Below are positions 46,913-59,332 of a stretch of DNA of 64,000 nt, in pieces. Position 1 is the stretch's first letter, and every line of letters starts with the position of its first letter. A program made the translations under genes and the position numbers. The stretch is taken from the NCBI GenBank assembly GCA_030407005.1, contig JAUDYN010000009.1:1798001-1862000 (forward strand), read 5' to 3'. Origin of the DNA: Desarmillaria ectypa. Lineage: Eukaryota > Basidiomycota > Agaricomycetes > Agaricales > Physalacriaceae. The notes under the pieces were generated by a model. The model was not told where the DNA came from and made no database searches. It was given only the letters and a program-made list of their open reading frames with translations.

Positions 46913-49873
46913 ATGCATCTGTCCAGCTCAGCGCTTGTCGTACTTTCTGCTCTCCCAGCTTTATCGACTTTAGTTGCTCCTAATGCTCTTAATCTGACGA
47001 TTACGGCGAACCGTATCCATGACATCCCATCAACACTATATGGATACATGTGGGAAGTACGTCACATTCATTCATCGCCTTTGCTTATCGATATCTCTCG
47101 TGCAGGATGTAAACCATAGGTTCGTTCCGCCATCAATCTTTCGAGCTCCTGCTTGATCTACCCTGTTAGTGGGGATGGCGGTCTGTACGGTGAACTGCTG
47201 CAGAATAGGGCATTCCAAAGTGTTATCCCGGGCACCCAAAATGCGTCAGCGCACCCGACTTTCTGTCAATCCATAACTAACTGGCCTCTAGGTTAAACGC
47301 ATGGCAGTCATACAACGGTGCACGGTTGTCAGTCACTTCTCAAACCAACGGTGTATCCTCTTCGCTACCGAATAGCTTGCAAGTCCAGATACCCAAGGTA
47401 GTTTTCGGAGATATTGGGTTCGAAAATACTGGCTATTGGGGTAAGTAGGTTCTCCCAGTACCAATCACCTCGTAATATAGCTTACGATCGTCTGCAAGGT
47501 ATCAAAGTTCAAGCAGGATGGACTTATAAAGGATCCTTCTATGTGAAATCAAGCAGTTTCACCGGGTCTCTTACTGTGTCTCTAAAGTCTGCGCAAGGCA
47601 CAATATATGCGTCAAAAACATTAGGCGGAGTATCCTCGGAATGGCAGAAGCTTACCTTTGAATTACAGCCTGATGTCTCTGCCCCGAATGATGACAACGT
47701 ATTTAGCGTTGTCTTCGACGGAAGCAAAGCTACGGGTCAGACGATATTCTTTGGCATGTTCTCCCTGTTCCCACCGACTTTTAGAGGGCGTGAAAACGGT
47801 ATGCGAGTTGACTTGGCGGAGGCCATAGCTGCCGCCCATCCCTCCATTTGGAGGTTTCCGGGAGGCAATAATCTGGAGGTGCGTGCTATTAAGATATGGA
47901 CAACCCGGAGTGTTGTGCTAATAATAAATGTTCAGGGAGGCAGCTTCGATACGCGTTGGAAATGGAACGAGACCATAGGACCGTCAGTATTGGTCTGGTA
48001 TCTTCACTTCTTCAGCGCTGATATCTGTTTTAGTCTTGAGGAACGCCCTGGTCGCATTGGTGGTTGGGGTATGTCCAACTTCTCGTGTCTAATGCGATAA
48101 ACGTACTAACGTGCATTCTGCAGGTTATCCTAATACGGATGGACTGGTAGGCCGTGCAGTTCATGATGCCTCAAATCGAGTTAAGCGTTTACAATTAGGG
48201 TCTTCTGGAGTATTTGAACTGGGCCGAGGACCTTCACGCAGTAAGAGCTTTCATAAGCTTTATAATGTCAATTGTACTGACCTCTTATCTACTACAGGAG
48301 CCTATCCTCGGTATGTATTACTGATGCAGCATAATAATCTGAGTCTTAAGACCTGTTTCAAAGCCATCTGGAGTGGTATCTCAGTAGCTAATTACTCTGA
48401 TCTTGCAACATGGCCGATCGTACCTGAGGAGGACCTTCAACCATACATAGACGATGCTTTGAACGAGATTGAATTCATCGTTGGCGATGCGGAGACAAGT
48501 GTATGGGGGCAGTTGCGAGCTAGTCTTGGGAGAACGGAACCCTACCAGCTCCGATTGATTGAATTGTACGTGGTCTCTCGGCTCGATTTCTATATTGTTT
48601 TGAATGACAGTTGCAGAGGAAACGAGGACCAGGTAAGGAGTTCCAAGGAGCTTGTATCGCTGGCCATCTCATTTGGTGTAACGTCCCGTAGTTTCAACCA
48701 AAAACGTGTGTTCTATTGACTGGCGTTTCAAATATCGGCTCACACAATTGTTTCTATCAGGTACGCTGGGTACCGCTGGAATTTGTTTGTCTCCGCTATA
48801 GAAGAACGATATCCCGGACAGTTTGAATTCATTGCGACGACGTTCCCTTCCACAGAACTCAATCCGGCATATCTGAAGAGTGAGCTGATATTTCTATATG
48901 CCGTCCCAAACTCTGACAAGCGTAATCCCAAGTTGATTTCCACGAATATGCCGATCCGAGCTGGTTCATAACCCACGCTTTCATGTTCGATGACTACCCA
49001 CGTAACGGCACCAAATTTTTTATCGGAGAGTATGCTGGTGCGTTGAACGCTTACGCCGTGCCTTGGTTTCCGGTGACAAGGAACCAGTTACGTCGACAAA
49101 TAGGTCCGACGTCCTAGGCACTATCACCAATGGTCGCCTACCCTACCCTACTCTTCGAGGCGCTGTTGCAGAAGCAGCGTTTATGACTGGACTAGAACGG
49201 AACTGTGATGTGGTCTTCGCCAGTGCTTGTACGCAAGTTTTAGCCTTCTCGAGACTACGGTCTCACTCGGATATTCAGATGCACCATCGTTACAGCACAT
49301 TAGGAACTATCAATGGACGCCAGACATCTTGACATACGACTCAAGCCGCGTTGTCAGGTCTACGTCTTACTATGTGGGGCAGGTAGGTTACTATTCGACC
49401 TTCTGTCATTGGTGTTGCTCTTGATTATCGGTACATGTAGATGTTCAGCGTCAACCGAGGAACGCATGTTTTAGAGACGTTTCCCGCGTCAACTATCGAA
49501 ACAGCACCCTTATTCTGGGTGGCGAGCTACAACAATGAAACCGAGGTTGTCTTCTTGAAGGTATGAAGTCCAGATACTCTCTCTTCTGATCTTAGTAATT
49601 GCCTTGAAGGTTGCAAATGCGGGTAACGCTAACTTGGTAGCTCACATCTACTTGGATTTCTCCTTCGCGGCATTCGGTACCGCTATTTCCATCAGCACCC
49701 CCGCTCTAAGCCCCGTTAGTGGGCAGTTCGATACGGCGAATACCCTCGACGAGCCTGATCTTATTATACCCGTTACTTCGAGCTTCGCCATACCCGAGCT
49801 GGGGAGATTTAACTATACCTTCCCAGCTATGAGCGTAACCGTTGTCTCTTTACAAGCATCCAGTGGACTTTGA
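46913..49873 (+). CDS. GH51 alpha-L-arabinofuranosidase, secreted, multi-intron
   Basis: Enzymes of this family release arabinose from arabinoxylan and arabinan side chains. The ATG at 46913 opens a signal peptide (LVVLSALPALSTLVAPNA). The first introns give WEDVNHSGDGGLYGELLQNR near 47050-47215. Later blocks are WTYKGSFYVKSSSFTGSL near 47520, HPSIWRFPGGNNLE near 47840, TRWKWNETIGP near 47953, ERPGRIGGWG then YPNTDGL near 48050-48145, YLNWAED near 48215, the acid/base motif GNEDQ after an intron near 48617, YRWNLFVSAIEERYPGQFEF near 48772, VDFHEYADPSWF near 48930 with the GEYA nucleophile region near 49028, and a C-terminal beta-rich domain ending SLQASSGL. All introns I place are GT-AG. One problem remains: near 49228 the frame changes within the segment FASA...SLLETT with no plausible intron, so the copy may be frameshifted. 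The gene starts 713 bp from the last LTR. Confidence 0.9.
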
Positions 49874-52526
49874 TCGAGAGTCGTTCCTGTCTTGGTAGGG
49901 CCCTCTGTCGTTTCCTCCTTACTATCAATCGACCAGAAATGTCCGAAGTGGCTCGTTTCCTCAATTTTGAGAATTTACCTCCAAATTTGGTGGAATGATA
50001 GTTTGAATATCATACCAGTCGAAATCAAGAGCCAATATCAACGTACCTACTAGCATACAATTCTCGTTCATGGATTCATAACCATCGTTACAACTTGTAG
50101 ACATCCCGATACCTCATACCGCCTTCAAAAGCTCACGCGAAAGACGATAGAAGAGCCGCTTGCCGATCCCTAGATGACGGTCTTGAAGACTGAGAACTGA
50201 AGCTGACTATACGTTATTACAATGGCGAGATACCACCAATTTAAATTTACGCCAGGGAACATCGACGACTCAATAACTCAAGAGGCGCGACAACACCCAG
50301 CGGTAATGGATAGACGGCAGTCATGATGGTGGTAGCATTAGCATGCTCAAATTTAGCCGGCCTCTTATTCGGATGGATCGGCCGACGCTCAAAATGACGG
50401 CAAGTTTCAAATGACAGACAATGGGTAGCAGAAGGTGACTATGCGCACCGATCGTCGACGGAAAGATCTCATGCTCGTCTTCAACGAATGCTGTATGTAT
50501 GTCTGTAAGTGTTCTCTTCTCTGAAGCGTCAGCCTAGTACTGACAAGGCACGCTCAGTAGCTATTCGAATGAGGAGTCAACAATTCAGGGACGGGACGAC
50601 AAAATAATTACTCTTGCGTGACTGGTCAATTTCCTCAGATGCTCATGGCTTCAGGCACGGCAAGTTGAAGTTTTCCTCGCGATGGCCACCCAATTTCCAT
50701 ATCCCTGATCATCTCGGCGAGTGCTCCCAAAATCAAACCTATTAGATCGGTGCCGTTCCGTGATGTTTTGACCTCCACACAGTATACTTCGTTCCCTATG
50801 GCAGATTTCCTCCTGGGGAGACATCATCTCCAGTACAGCCGCGATGCACCGATGTTTATCGCTGGATAGCTAGCTGTCGGTACTTGGTGATAAAACACCC
50901 TTGTGTGCAAAGTTATCGATCCTTGACACAGTATGTATGCGCGCCTGGTACCGAACACATTTTTCGCTTAGGTTTTAGTTCATTCTGAATGAAAGTCTAT
51001 GTGATGTTACTTTATTCTCAGACCAGATATTGTTGACACTAAGTCATTACCTTGCCTACCGAAGGAATACGCTTCAGAAGATCAACTCCCAAAGCGAGTA
51101 GTTGATATCCAATTCCTCTCGAGAAGTTTTCTTCTGGGTGGACGCTGAAAACTTCGTACCGGAGTCATTTCATCTCCACACTCGCCGGACTTGCAAGTAT
51201 AGAAGCGTTAAATGCGGTCACGGTGAAACAGATCGATGAACGTTACGGCGTACGCTCATCCTGTAGACGCCGGAGACTCATTAATTCGACGGACTTGCTC
51301 GTAACAGTACTGAATCCTAAACGGCGCAGAGCAACAGTCCGATTCGGAAGCAAGCAAGCGTCAACTTCTCAGTATGGGCCGCACATTCCATCACCACCAG
51401 ATCCCCTGAAGGACTCGAGACGAACTATTCAACAGGCGTCTTCTCGATGCCGGGTGATGGATTCAGGGAAGCTATCAACTTCGGTCGACAGATGAAGGCA
51501 ATGGCAACTGCATGTGCGTTTCCTTGAATGCTTCTACAGTCAAAGTTTGGACAAGGTAGTGTTGTGAGCCTACAGTGCTATAAAATGGTGAACCATCGTG
51601 ATAGTAAGGACGGTTTACTGAGGAGGCATACGTCCATCATAGCAGATAACGGCACTACCTCGGATGTTCTGTAGTGGTACCGGGGGAGACCAAGGTCATC
51701 AAGAATCCTGATGTAAGTCTGTTTCAGATAGATGTTCCGCCTAAAAACTTTTCCGATAAGTGATGAGAATAGTCGAGAGCGAAGGGAGTCGCAGAAAACC
51801 ATAAAATCCCGTCATCGAAGTATGGTGTGCCACGAATTCAGGGCCGTAGTATACAATAGTCCGTCACCAGAGAGAGCTTGGCTAGAGTCCAATCCAGGTT
51901 TTACTGCCCATCAGAAGCTATAAAGAAGCTGAAAATGGTTACTGAGGATCCAAGATCATGTGTTCTCTATCATGTGCTTCTATCAGACCCCCGGTAGTAA
52001 TAGAGCAAAATTAATTCGGGGGACGGGTTTCGTACAATGAAGCAAAGACGGAAAACAGCCAAAATGCTGCTTGGAAAGTTGCGGTTCGCAAAATTCGGGC
52101 CGGGCACAACCGGCCAAGGTTGAATTATTTATGGCTGTGCAGCCTTTTCAATAGTGAACGATTTGCTAGGTCCTAGCGATGTACACTTCCGTGCCTAGAA
52201 CAGCGAAAAATGGTCCAGCGACCAAGGACGCTCCCTCGACTTTCCCAAACAAAGATAGTCCGAACCTCGCTTCTTAGGTTCTGATGCATCTGATGATCTG
52301 AGCTGCCAGGTGCGCACTGCGCGTTGCACTCCAATTCATCCGTGTGATAATCAAAGGTTCTTTCCGCTGATGCTAAGTTTCGGTGGATTATCTAACCATA
52401 AGGGCTGCTGCTCTATGCGACTTCCTTCAATAGAGAGTGAAGTTTTTTCTGGATTCGGTCTATATAACCGTTCCGTTCAACTCGACGTGTAACTCTGCTC
52501 TCTGGTAGCCCCGCCCAACAAAGAAA
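49874..52526. other. Intergenic region, no gene recognised
   Basis: About 2.65 kb without an ORF I can defend on either strand. The longest frames (for example 51223-51495 +) are short, lack family motifs and are not continued by plausible introns. There is no LTR or tandem repeat. A TATA-like TATATAACC lies near 52460, about 65 bp upstream of the next gene's ATG, and may be its promoter. Confidence 0.4.
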
Positions 52527-54513
52527 ATGAGCGAAACTGGCTCCACTTCAGCTCCTGACAATACAGTGAGTTTTCGACATGATCTACTCGAATTTCAAGC
52601 GGTGCTAAGTTGTTCAACACAGATGGGGGCACTTCTCATATGCACAGTGTACGGATTCCGTTCTTTCCTAGACTGGGATATTTCTCATCTCATGGCACAT
52701 CTCTCAGGATTTCAGCGTGGTAGGCATCCTAATGATTATGAAATACTGCGAGGCTTCACCAAGCTCGGCCCTCTAGTTTCCAAGGAATAACTGTGCTTTG
52801 TTCTTGGGAATACTTCGTAGTGCGTAGCCATTACCACTCTCCTACTCTTCTGCGTGCTCATTACCGCAGGATCACACCAAAGATCGAGCCGTCACCAAAG
52901 CTCTTGTGAGTATCGATTATCCAAGCTGTGATTCCTATTCAATTTTATTGATCTCCCGTAGGTTTCAGTGGTGTGGTAAGTACGGACGCATAAAGGTATC
53001 TTCAGTGACTCTAAAATCACCGCGTGCAGCTTTATCGATACGCTCCATCAAGTTTTCATCACGCACGCCCTTTATATGTACTTGGTGAAAGGTTTCTCCG
53101 ATCCGGCAATAATGATGCGACTACTTTGGTGAGCCTTTTCAGCCTAAACTCCATGCTAGTGTCTCATTTATGACGCGACTGTAGGAGCTTTCTATCACAG
53201 ATTGTCCTCACGGTGAGAATCCGCACATGATCCGATTTTGGACAGCGTCCGTTCATCTTTTTTTTAAAGGCGTTACAAGGACTTCTTTGCCAGGGGTAGG
53301 TGCCTGTGTTTCATGTTAGATCATGGCCTCATTCGTTACCGTTAGATTTTTTACCTGGCGAGTATGGGTAGGCGCGTATCTGGTTTCTGCCAGTGAAGCT
53401 CGTGTTTGCTGATCCCGGACTCTAGTGAGCCAGAAGAACAAGATTTTGAGTGCTATAATTGTGAGGGCCTTACAACGTGTACTCCTTTGGCTTTTTATTG
53501 ACTCCGCGCAGGCAGCTCTAGTCGTCGGCAACTTTGTGGTTACTCTATGCAAGTGATTTTCTGTGATGCATATTCCTGGGCCTTGACGCCTTCCCTTTGA
53601 AGATCTTTTTGGCAGAAGGTGGGATTCCGCTCGGATTCACGCCTGACGATGCTCATGCAAGGTATAGCGTCCACTTCAAGTCACTAGCAGAACTCTTGCA
53701 GCTAAATGTATCATTTATTCATGCTACTTCTTCGGCATGGCCTGATCCACTGCATAGGACATTTCCAAGCTGCTTGTTATCGGATACAGTGCCAACCTCG
53801 TATGTCCGCAACGAGGCTCCAGACGACGTCCTGACACTCCTGTAGCTTATCACAGCGTCCCTCCTTTTCATGCACTTCAGAAATACGACTGTCCCAGGCG
53901 AACAGTAGGCAACATGTTAACTTGCTCGAGAATTGGGTAATGTACTGATGTCTACTTACAGAACGAATCGCGTTATCGACAAATTCGCGTTATGTGTCTT
54001 GAATAGCGGCTTGTTGACTAGGTAACTTTGATAGAGCTCTGTGCACCTCCAAAGGCTCATGTATGAACGTAGCCTCGCCGGGGCCTTTTGTTTTATTATA
54101 GAGGTCTGTCAGATACCCTTCATTTATTCATGATTTTTTACGTTCATATAGGCTGTTTGGCCCCAGACTTTGCTCTCTGCCGCAATGTATACTATTCTTT
54201 GTCGAAGTACGTCTCGTTATCTCCTGCAGTCCGTAACTGACTGTGTGCTTAGTGTATAGTATTTCCGTCTTGGTAAGTAGTGATGGTGTTGGTCAATTCG
54301 ATTTGATAGATACGATTCTAGGCCGTTTTGAGTTCGAAGAAACAACTTGGTTCTTCGGGTTCAAACACGCAGAGATTGTCTAGTGAGATTATGTCGAATA
54401 GATCCCGTATGCCTCGCCCTCAAGTCACCAGGGCAAGTCCTTTTATTTTTTTCGTGCTTCAGTCTGTTCATGGACAGTTAGCCCGGAGAACTTGCAATCC
54501 GTGTAGAATGTGA
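52527..54513 (+). CDS. DUF6534-type multi-pass membrane protein, many introns
   Basis: This looks like the mushroom-specific integral membrane family with a C-terminal DUF6534 domain, whose function is unknown. Splicing the first intron joins MSETGSTSAPDNT to MGALLICTVYG, the typical start followed by TM1. Later exons are DHTKDRAVTKALVSVV near 52872, FIDTLHQVFITHALYMYLV near 53030, SFLSQIVLT near 53185, ALQGLLCQ then GFFTWRVW near 53275-53360, KNKILSAIIVRALQRVLLWL near 53415, AALVVGNFVVTLCK near 53510, and the characteristic RTNRVIDKFALCVLNSGLLT near 53963. A polar tail (SSKKQLGSSGSNTQRLSSEI) precedes the stop at 54513. I count about ten short GT-AG introns. Some exon edges are uncertain, and the region after GLLT matches the family poorly, so decay there is possible. 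Confidence 0.6.
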
Positions 54514-55481
54514 TACCCAGATGCAGTACGACAATATGGAATCACCGGCGGGTCCACTTTCTATCTGCTCTTCTCAGCTCACTTACAAATATTTATAGCA
54601 GAGTCATAAGGCCGGAGAGACGTTCGAGTTGACACCCTTTCCCATAATTAAATAAACTTACTTAGCTGTTAGTATCCTTTCTCCCCTGCGGTATATGATG
54701 CCTGACCTTGCGCATTCAAGAATTTATGCTAGAACGGTGGGACGGATGTACGAAAAGCCTAGGACGAGCTACTCTATAAATATGGTGCATCTATTTCGTC
54801 CACTAAGAATGTCTCAAGTGCAGCGTCGGAAGATACGTACTACAACGCAGAAAAAAACATGGCGGCGCAGTCCTTTCTTGCCCACAAGTGTCGCCGTGTC
54901 GGCACCCAGGACCTTGCTGGCTTTGCTAGGACTTGCAAGCCAAGAATACCGGCAGGACCAGGGATACTCCTTATCTAGGAGTTTTGAGAGGAATGAACAA
55001 CTTACAAGAACATCCGGCAGTACCTTACATGTAAAGGAAATTGGAGAGCTTATTACTAGCCAGTAACAGACCAAAGTCTGGTAAAAAGCTCGCTCGGCGG
55101 CTCCGTCGCCAGCTCGCATTGTTTCCACTAAGACTCGTGCAAGTGATCTATTTTCCTATGCAGCCGTTCTTGAATGCGTAAATTTGTTTGCAGCACCCAG
55201 AAATACGGCAAAACTTATCATCTTCTTCCAGCGCCTTGATGAAGGTCAGGTATTCGGACAGCGGCTCGGCTGGTAGAACTATGTTTTTCTCCAGTCAAAT
55301 TGGTCACGCATTCTCCCCATCATTGTCTGTCATTCGTCCACAAATCATAAGCCCGGTTGATCCGCAATTTAAGGTATTTCTGCAGCTCATGCAATCTTAT
55401 CGAGGACTCCAAGAAAAAGTCATGATAATAATAATGATACGGCAAAATGCGGGTGCATATTGCATACAAGGTTCAGAACAT
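54514..55481. other. Intergenic region between convergent genes
   Basis: Overlapping frames on both strands near 54700-55130 are arginine- and serine-rich and show no family motif. Nothing here is annotated with confidence. The genes on either side converge on this stretch. Confidence 0.35.
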
Positions 55482-58400
55482 TCAAGCACTATGTCTTCTG
55501 AACTCCAAGCTTATGCGATACAAGCCATCAACAGATGCCAAGACCTGCCCAATATCCGGCCTTTCCTGTGGATCATCTGCCCAACAGCGCTGAATGAAAT
55601 CCCACTGCGCATTGGTGACGAAAGACGGCGCAGGCCGCCGCGGCTTCTTGCCGTTATGCAGTTCGATGACGACCTGGGCGTCCGTGCGGACGTAATGGTA
55701 TGGGATGCGACCTGACAAGATCTGCGAGTGTCCGGGTTAGGTTGACCTTGGGTAGGTAGCTCCACTCACCTCTAGGGTAACGCTACCAAAAGAGTATATA
55801 TCACTCATGGTTGTAAGTGACGGCACCCTATCATCCTCATCGTCTCCCAGGAGATGTTTGTACAACGAAGCGTCAGCCCAGCGTATAGCCCCGCTGATTC
55901 CGGAGGTCATGCGAGATGTCACGTCAAACTCGGCGACGATGCTTGACAAGCCAAAGTCTCCCAGAAGCGCCTTCCCTTGATCATTGATCAAGATGTTCGA
56001 CTAAACGAGTCACGTTAGATTAACCCTGCTGAAGAAGAACAGGCTATCTTCCAACTTACCCCGGTAAGATCTCCATGTATGATGTTGAAAGAATGTACTA
56101 AATTATGAAAATTAGTCTTCGGTATACAAAATATTGCTTGCCTCGAGACAGGCAGTGACTCACAGTATCTTAACCCTTCCGCCACTTCACATAACTATAC
56201 GGCATTAGCGTTATATACATTCGAAGGGAAATACTGGAACCCCACAAGTTGCAGCCGATCTGTCATGGAAAGGAGATCTCCACATCGTTCCATGTACTTG
56301 GTAGCGCTCCCATTGTCCAACCATGGGCAGACCATAGCGTCATACCGGCAGAAATCTGACACGACCCCAAGTAATGGAAGAATATTCGGGTGGGCCAACT
56401 TTTTCCACATGTTCAGCTCTCTCCAAAGGCGCTACGCATATAATTAGCAACGCTCTATGAACAACACGAGAAGCGAATAAGCACTGACCAGCTTCATCTT
56501 CTCTTCCATCTCCGGGTTGTCTACACAAGAGCGCAGAACTTTGATAGCAACCTGCGACAAAGTTAGACTTACGCAGCGTGAAATGGATTCACGTTACCCT
56601 TCGTTCGTGTGGACCGTCCATCCATAATCCTTTCCACACGTCCGCGAAACCTCCGTGGGCTTCAGGGAATCGACCTTCTCGCGTAACTTTGCCAGTCAAA
56701 TTCAATAAGAATGTTGGATTATGCTCGTCGACTACACCGGGCCATTTATGGATGTCATCAAGGATTTTTGATACAAAAGGTTTCACTCACGTGCATCCAA
56801 CTCCGGAGGTGGTGTTGGCGGTGGATCGAAATGCAGGCTTAGAGGAGTAAAGTGCGTTTCTCCCGATGAAGGGCTTTCGGGGCGATCCGAAGGGCTGTTA
56901 AAGAGCGTAGGTAACAAGCCTGGGCTCAATAGAACATCGTTGTTCCCAAAATCTTGGCGGATCAATGAAGAAGACTCCGACTGAGGTCCTTTACGGGCAA
57001 TGATGCTCCATGGTCGAGGATGCGATCTCCGTCGTCCTCCAGCATCTTCATCTTCTGTTCAGAATGTTATTGACCCAGTCTCAGATATATAGAACGAACA
57101 TGACATACCAGAAAGAAAAGAAACATTATCAAGACTATCCCTGGAACATGACTCAGTAACAATGGCTGCAGCGAAAAGCTCCAACATCGAGCACCACTGC
57201 TCATTTTGAGTGGAGCACGTCGTATTGAATTCCAAAGCATGGGTATCTGTCCACTCAATTGAAAAGGATTGATCACCTGTGATACAGACCATGGCAAGAG
57301 AGCTAGTCGGAATGGCATGGACAAGATTCAACAACGACTTCTCCCTCAGTCCAGGACCCAACTCCCATGGTTTAGTAGGGTATCGCGCCGGCCGGCGGTC
57401 CCCGGCACCATCCAAACAGCACAAAAGCATCGTTTCGAACAAGAAAACCGCGTATCGCGTTCCCGAGGCCTCCATGAGTACATCGTCGAGGAGGAGCGAG
57501 CCGAGGGAATCAGGGTCGATCTCGCTGTCCCAGAGGTATGCACGTGCTTTGAGGATCTGCGCTGCCCGCATGGTGCGTATCTGTCGACTCATCTCGTCGA
57601 TGGTATCCGACGCCTCACGCATACGAAGGATGACGGTGCACAGAGAATCATAGGACGGATGTTCAGTAGGGGAAGACACCTGCAAGATCGCAGTAAGGAA
57701 AGAACAGTACTCGGAAATTCTGGAAGGTAGATGGCCGAGGATATCGAGAAGGGCTTGAGCATGAATCTTCAGCGCCGGTTCGAGAAGTTGCAGCTGATTT
57801 TGGAGGGATTCGAACATAGGGAGATAGTTTACACACATGGACCGGTACGCGCTGACCGTTCTCGTTCTGAAAGTTATATGATCGGAGTTGAACAATGTAA
57901 TCCAGTTTTCCAGCCAAGGAGCAGTGACGACCTTCTCCAAGGATGATAGGACCCCATCGTGATATTCACGCAGATGGGCACGATTAACAAGAAGGCACTC
58001 TAGGCCTGGATCAATCAAGCCTGTCGTTTCTGACATCATCAAGACAGATTCCTTGTGATGCAACGTTTTAAGTAATAGATTTTTACATGGAAAGCCAGCG
58101 CAACGTACCGCAACCATACCCAAGCTGCACACATGAGCCCGCTCAGTGTCCAGCAAATTTTGTACAAAAGCTTGGCGCTGATACTGCGACCGGTAAGGAA
58201 CGACGAATAGTCCTGGATAGGACCCTTGTAATGCACACAGAACACTCTGTACTGTTTTCAACACCTGTCACATACAATGAGAAAGATCATAGTGAATGTA
58301 ACCCCCCACTCACCCTTGCAAACCCAGGATTCGACCTCCCAAACATGTCGTCAACATGAAGGACCTCCCCATAGGGGAGTAAGCCCTGGATCTCCAGCAA

Positions 58401-58697
58401 GCGCACCCGTTCAATGAACTTTGCAAAGAACGCGACCCGCTCGCCCATCGACAGCTCAAACTCAAATGTGACGCGATGATACGGCGGCGACAAGAGGTTC
58501 AAAAGCGTGCATAATGGCGCCCCCAGCGAGAAACACTCCCATAGGATGCGATACGCCTGGTTGGGCTCGCTGCACCGTGTTTCACGGCAGAACCACGGCT
58601 TGAATTCGACAATCAGTAACAGTCGGCTGAGGATCCGAAAGCTGTCAAGCCGCAGCTGCTCGGAAGGTGCCCTGGGTGGCAATAGGATACAGCTCAT
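55482..58697 (-). CDS. Predicted Cdc24-like RhoGEF (CH-like/DH/PH) fused to a protein kinase
   Basis: The 5' part resembles Cdc24, the exchange factor for Cdc42: YRILWECFSLGAPLCTLLN near 58535 (calponin-like N-terminal part), VLKTVQSVLCAL after an intron near 58260, the DH domain from FVQNLLDTERAHVCSLGMV near 58150 to about 57550, then a PH-like part (YAVFLFETMLLCCLDG near 57430). Splicing a GTATGT...CAG intron (about 57055-57110) bypasses the GEF frame's stop and joins it in frame to a Ser/Pro-rich linker (SPGLLPTLFNSPSDRPESPS). A second intron then leads to a kinase: Gly loop EAHGGFADVWKG near 56660, VAIK near 56550, LAHPNILPLLG near 56390, HGDLTGSN (HRD variant) near 56060, GDFGLSS near 55965, and a C-lobe ending QERPDIGQVL. 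The PB1 domain usual at the Cdc24 C-terminus is absent. If the two introns are wrong, these are two adjacent genes. Confidence 0.7.
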
Positions 58698-59332
58698 TCA
58701 AAGCATACGAGTATGTGGGAAACGTGACTGGTGAAGCGCTATCAGACGAACAGTCACATCGAGACCCACTTGTCGCTGCTGAGGTACACACAGCAGTCAC
58801 CCTGTAAGGGTAGCACAGCCTGCTCAATCAGATACCGGAGGGATCAGTCTGGATCAGTTCTCCATTCATCTGGACTAAATATATCAGGTTTAGTATCCAA
58901 CAGTATCAAGAAAGCGAAACGAACATGGCTTTATGGGCGATTGCAAAAATCTCTATCATTCCATGCGAAATATTGCTCTGCAAGGTTCCTACTGGAAATT
59001 GCTGGTATCTCGGCCAACTGTTCCAGGATGCAATCAATAAGGGGAGTATTTAATGATCATGCCGGAGAAGTGGGTGAAAGAATTTGGTGGTTTCATCGGT
59101 GGACTCGGGTACCAAGATTATGATGACGAATGAAAGCCAAGGAGTGCTGACGTAGTTAGCTAGCTCACAACGGAATAGAGTACAGCATGTATAAATACCG
59201 TCGGTAATAATAAGACAAATCAACAAATCAAGCATAAAAAAGAGTGTAGATGTGTATCCAACGAGAAGATAGGCGTACAGAGGAGATCCTAGGAATCAAT
59301 AAGTATATGGAGCAATACGTACCGCTGGAGGG
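58698..59332. other. Intergenic region
   Basis: This is the spacer upstream of the GEF-kinase gene and downstream of the E2 gene, both on the minus strand. A minus frame just upstream (58698-58827) could extend the GEF protein but shows no family motif. Otherwise I see no gene. Confidence 0.35.

Noticed and set aside
57269..57730. Plus-strand ORFs of 120-150 codons
   Set aside because: They are antisense shadows of the RhoGEF exon, whose minus-strand frame is open for 400 codons and has family motifs.
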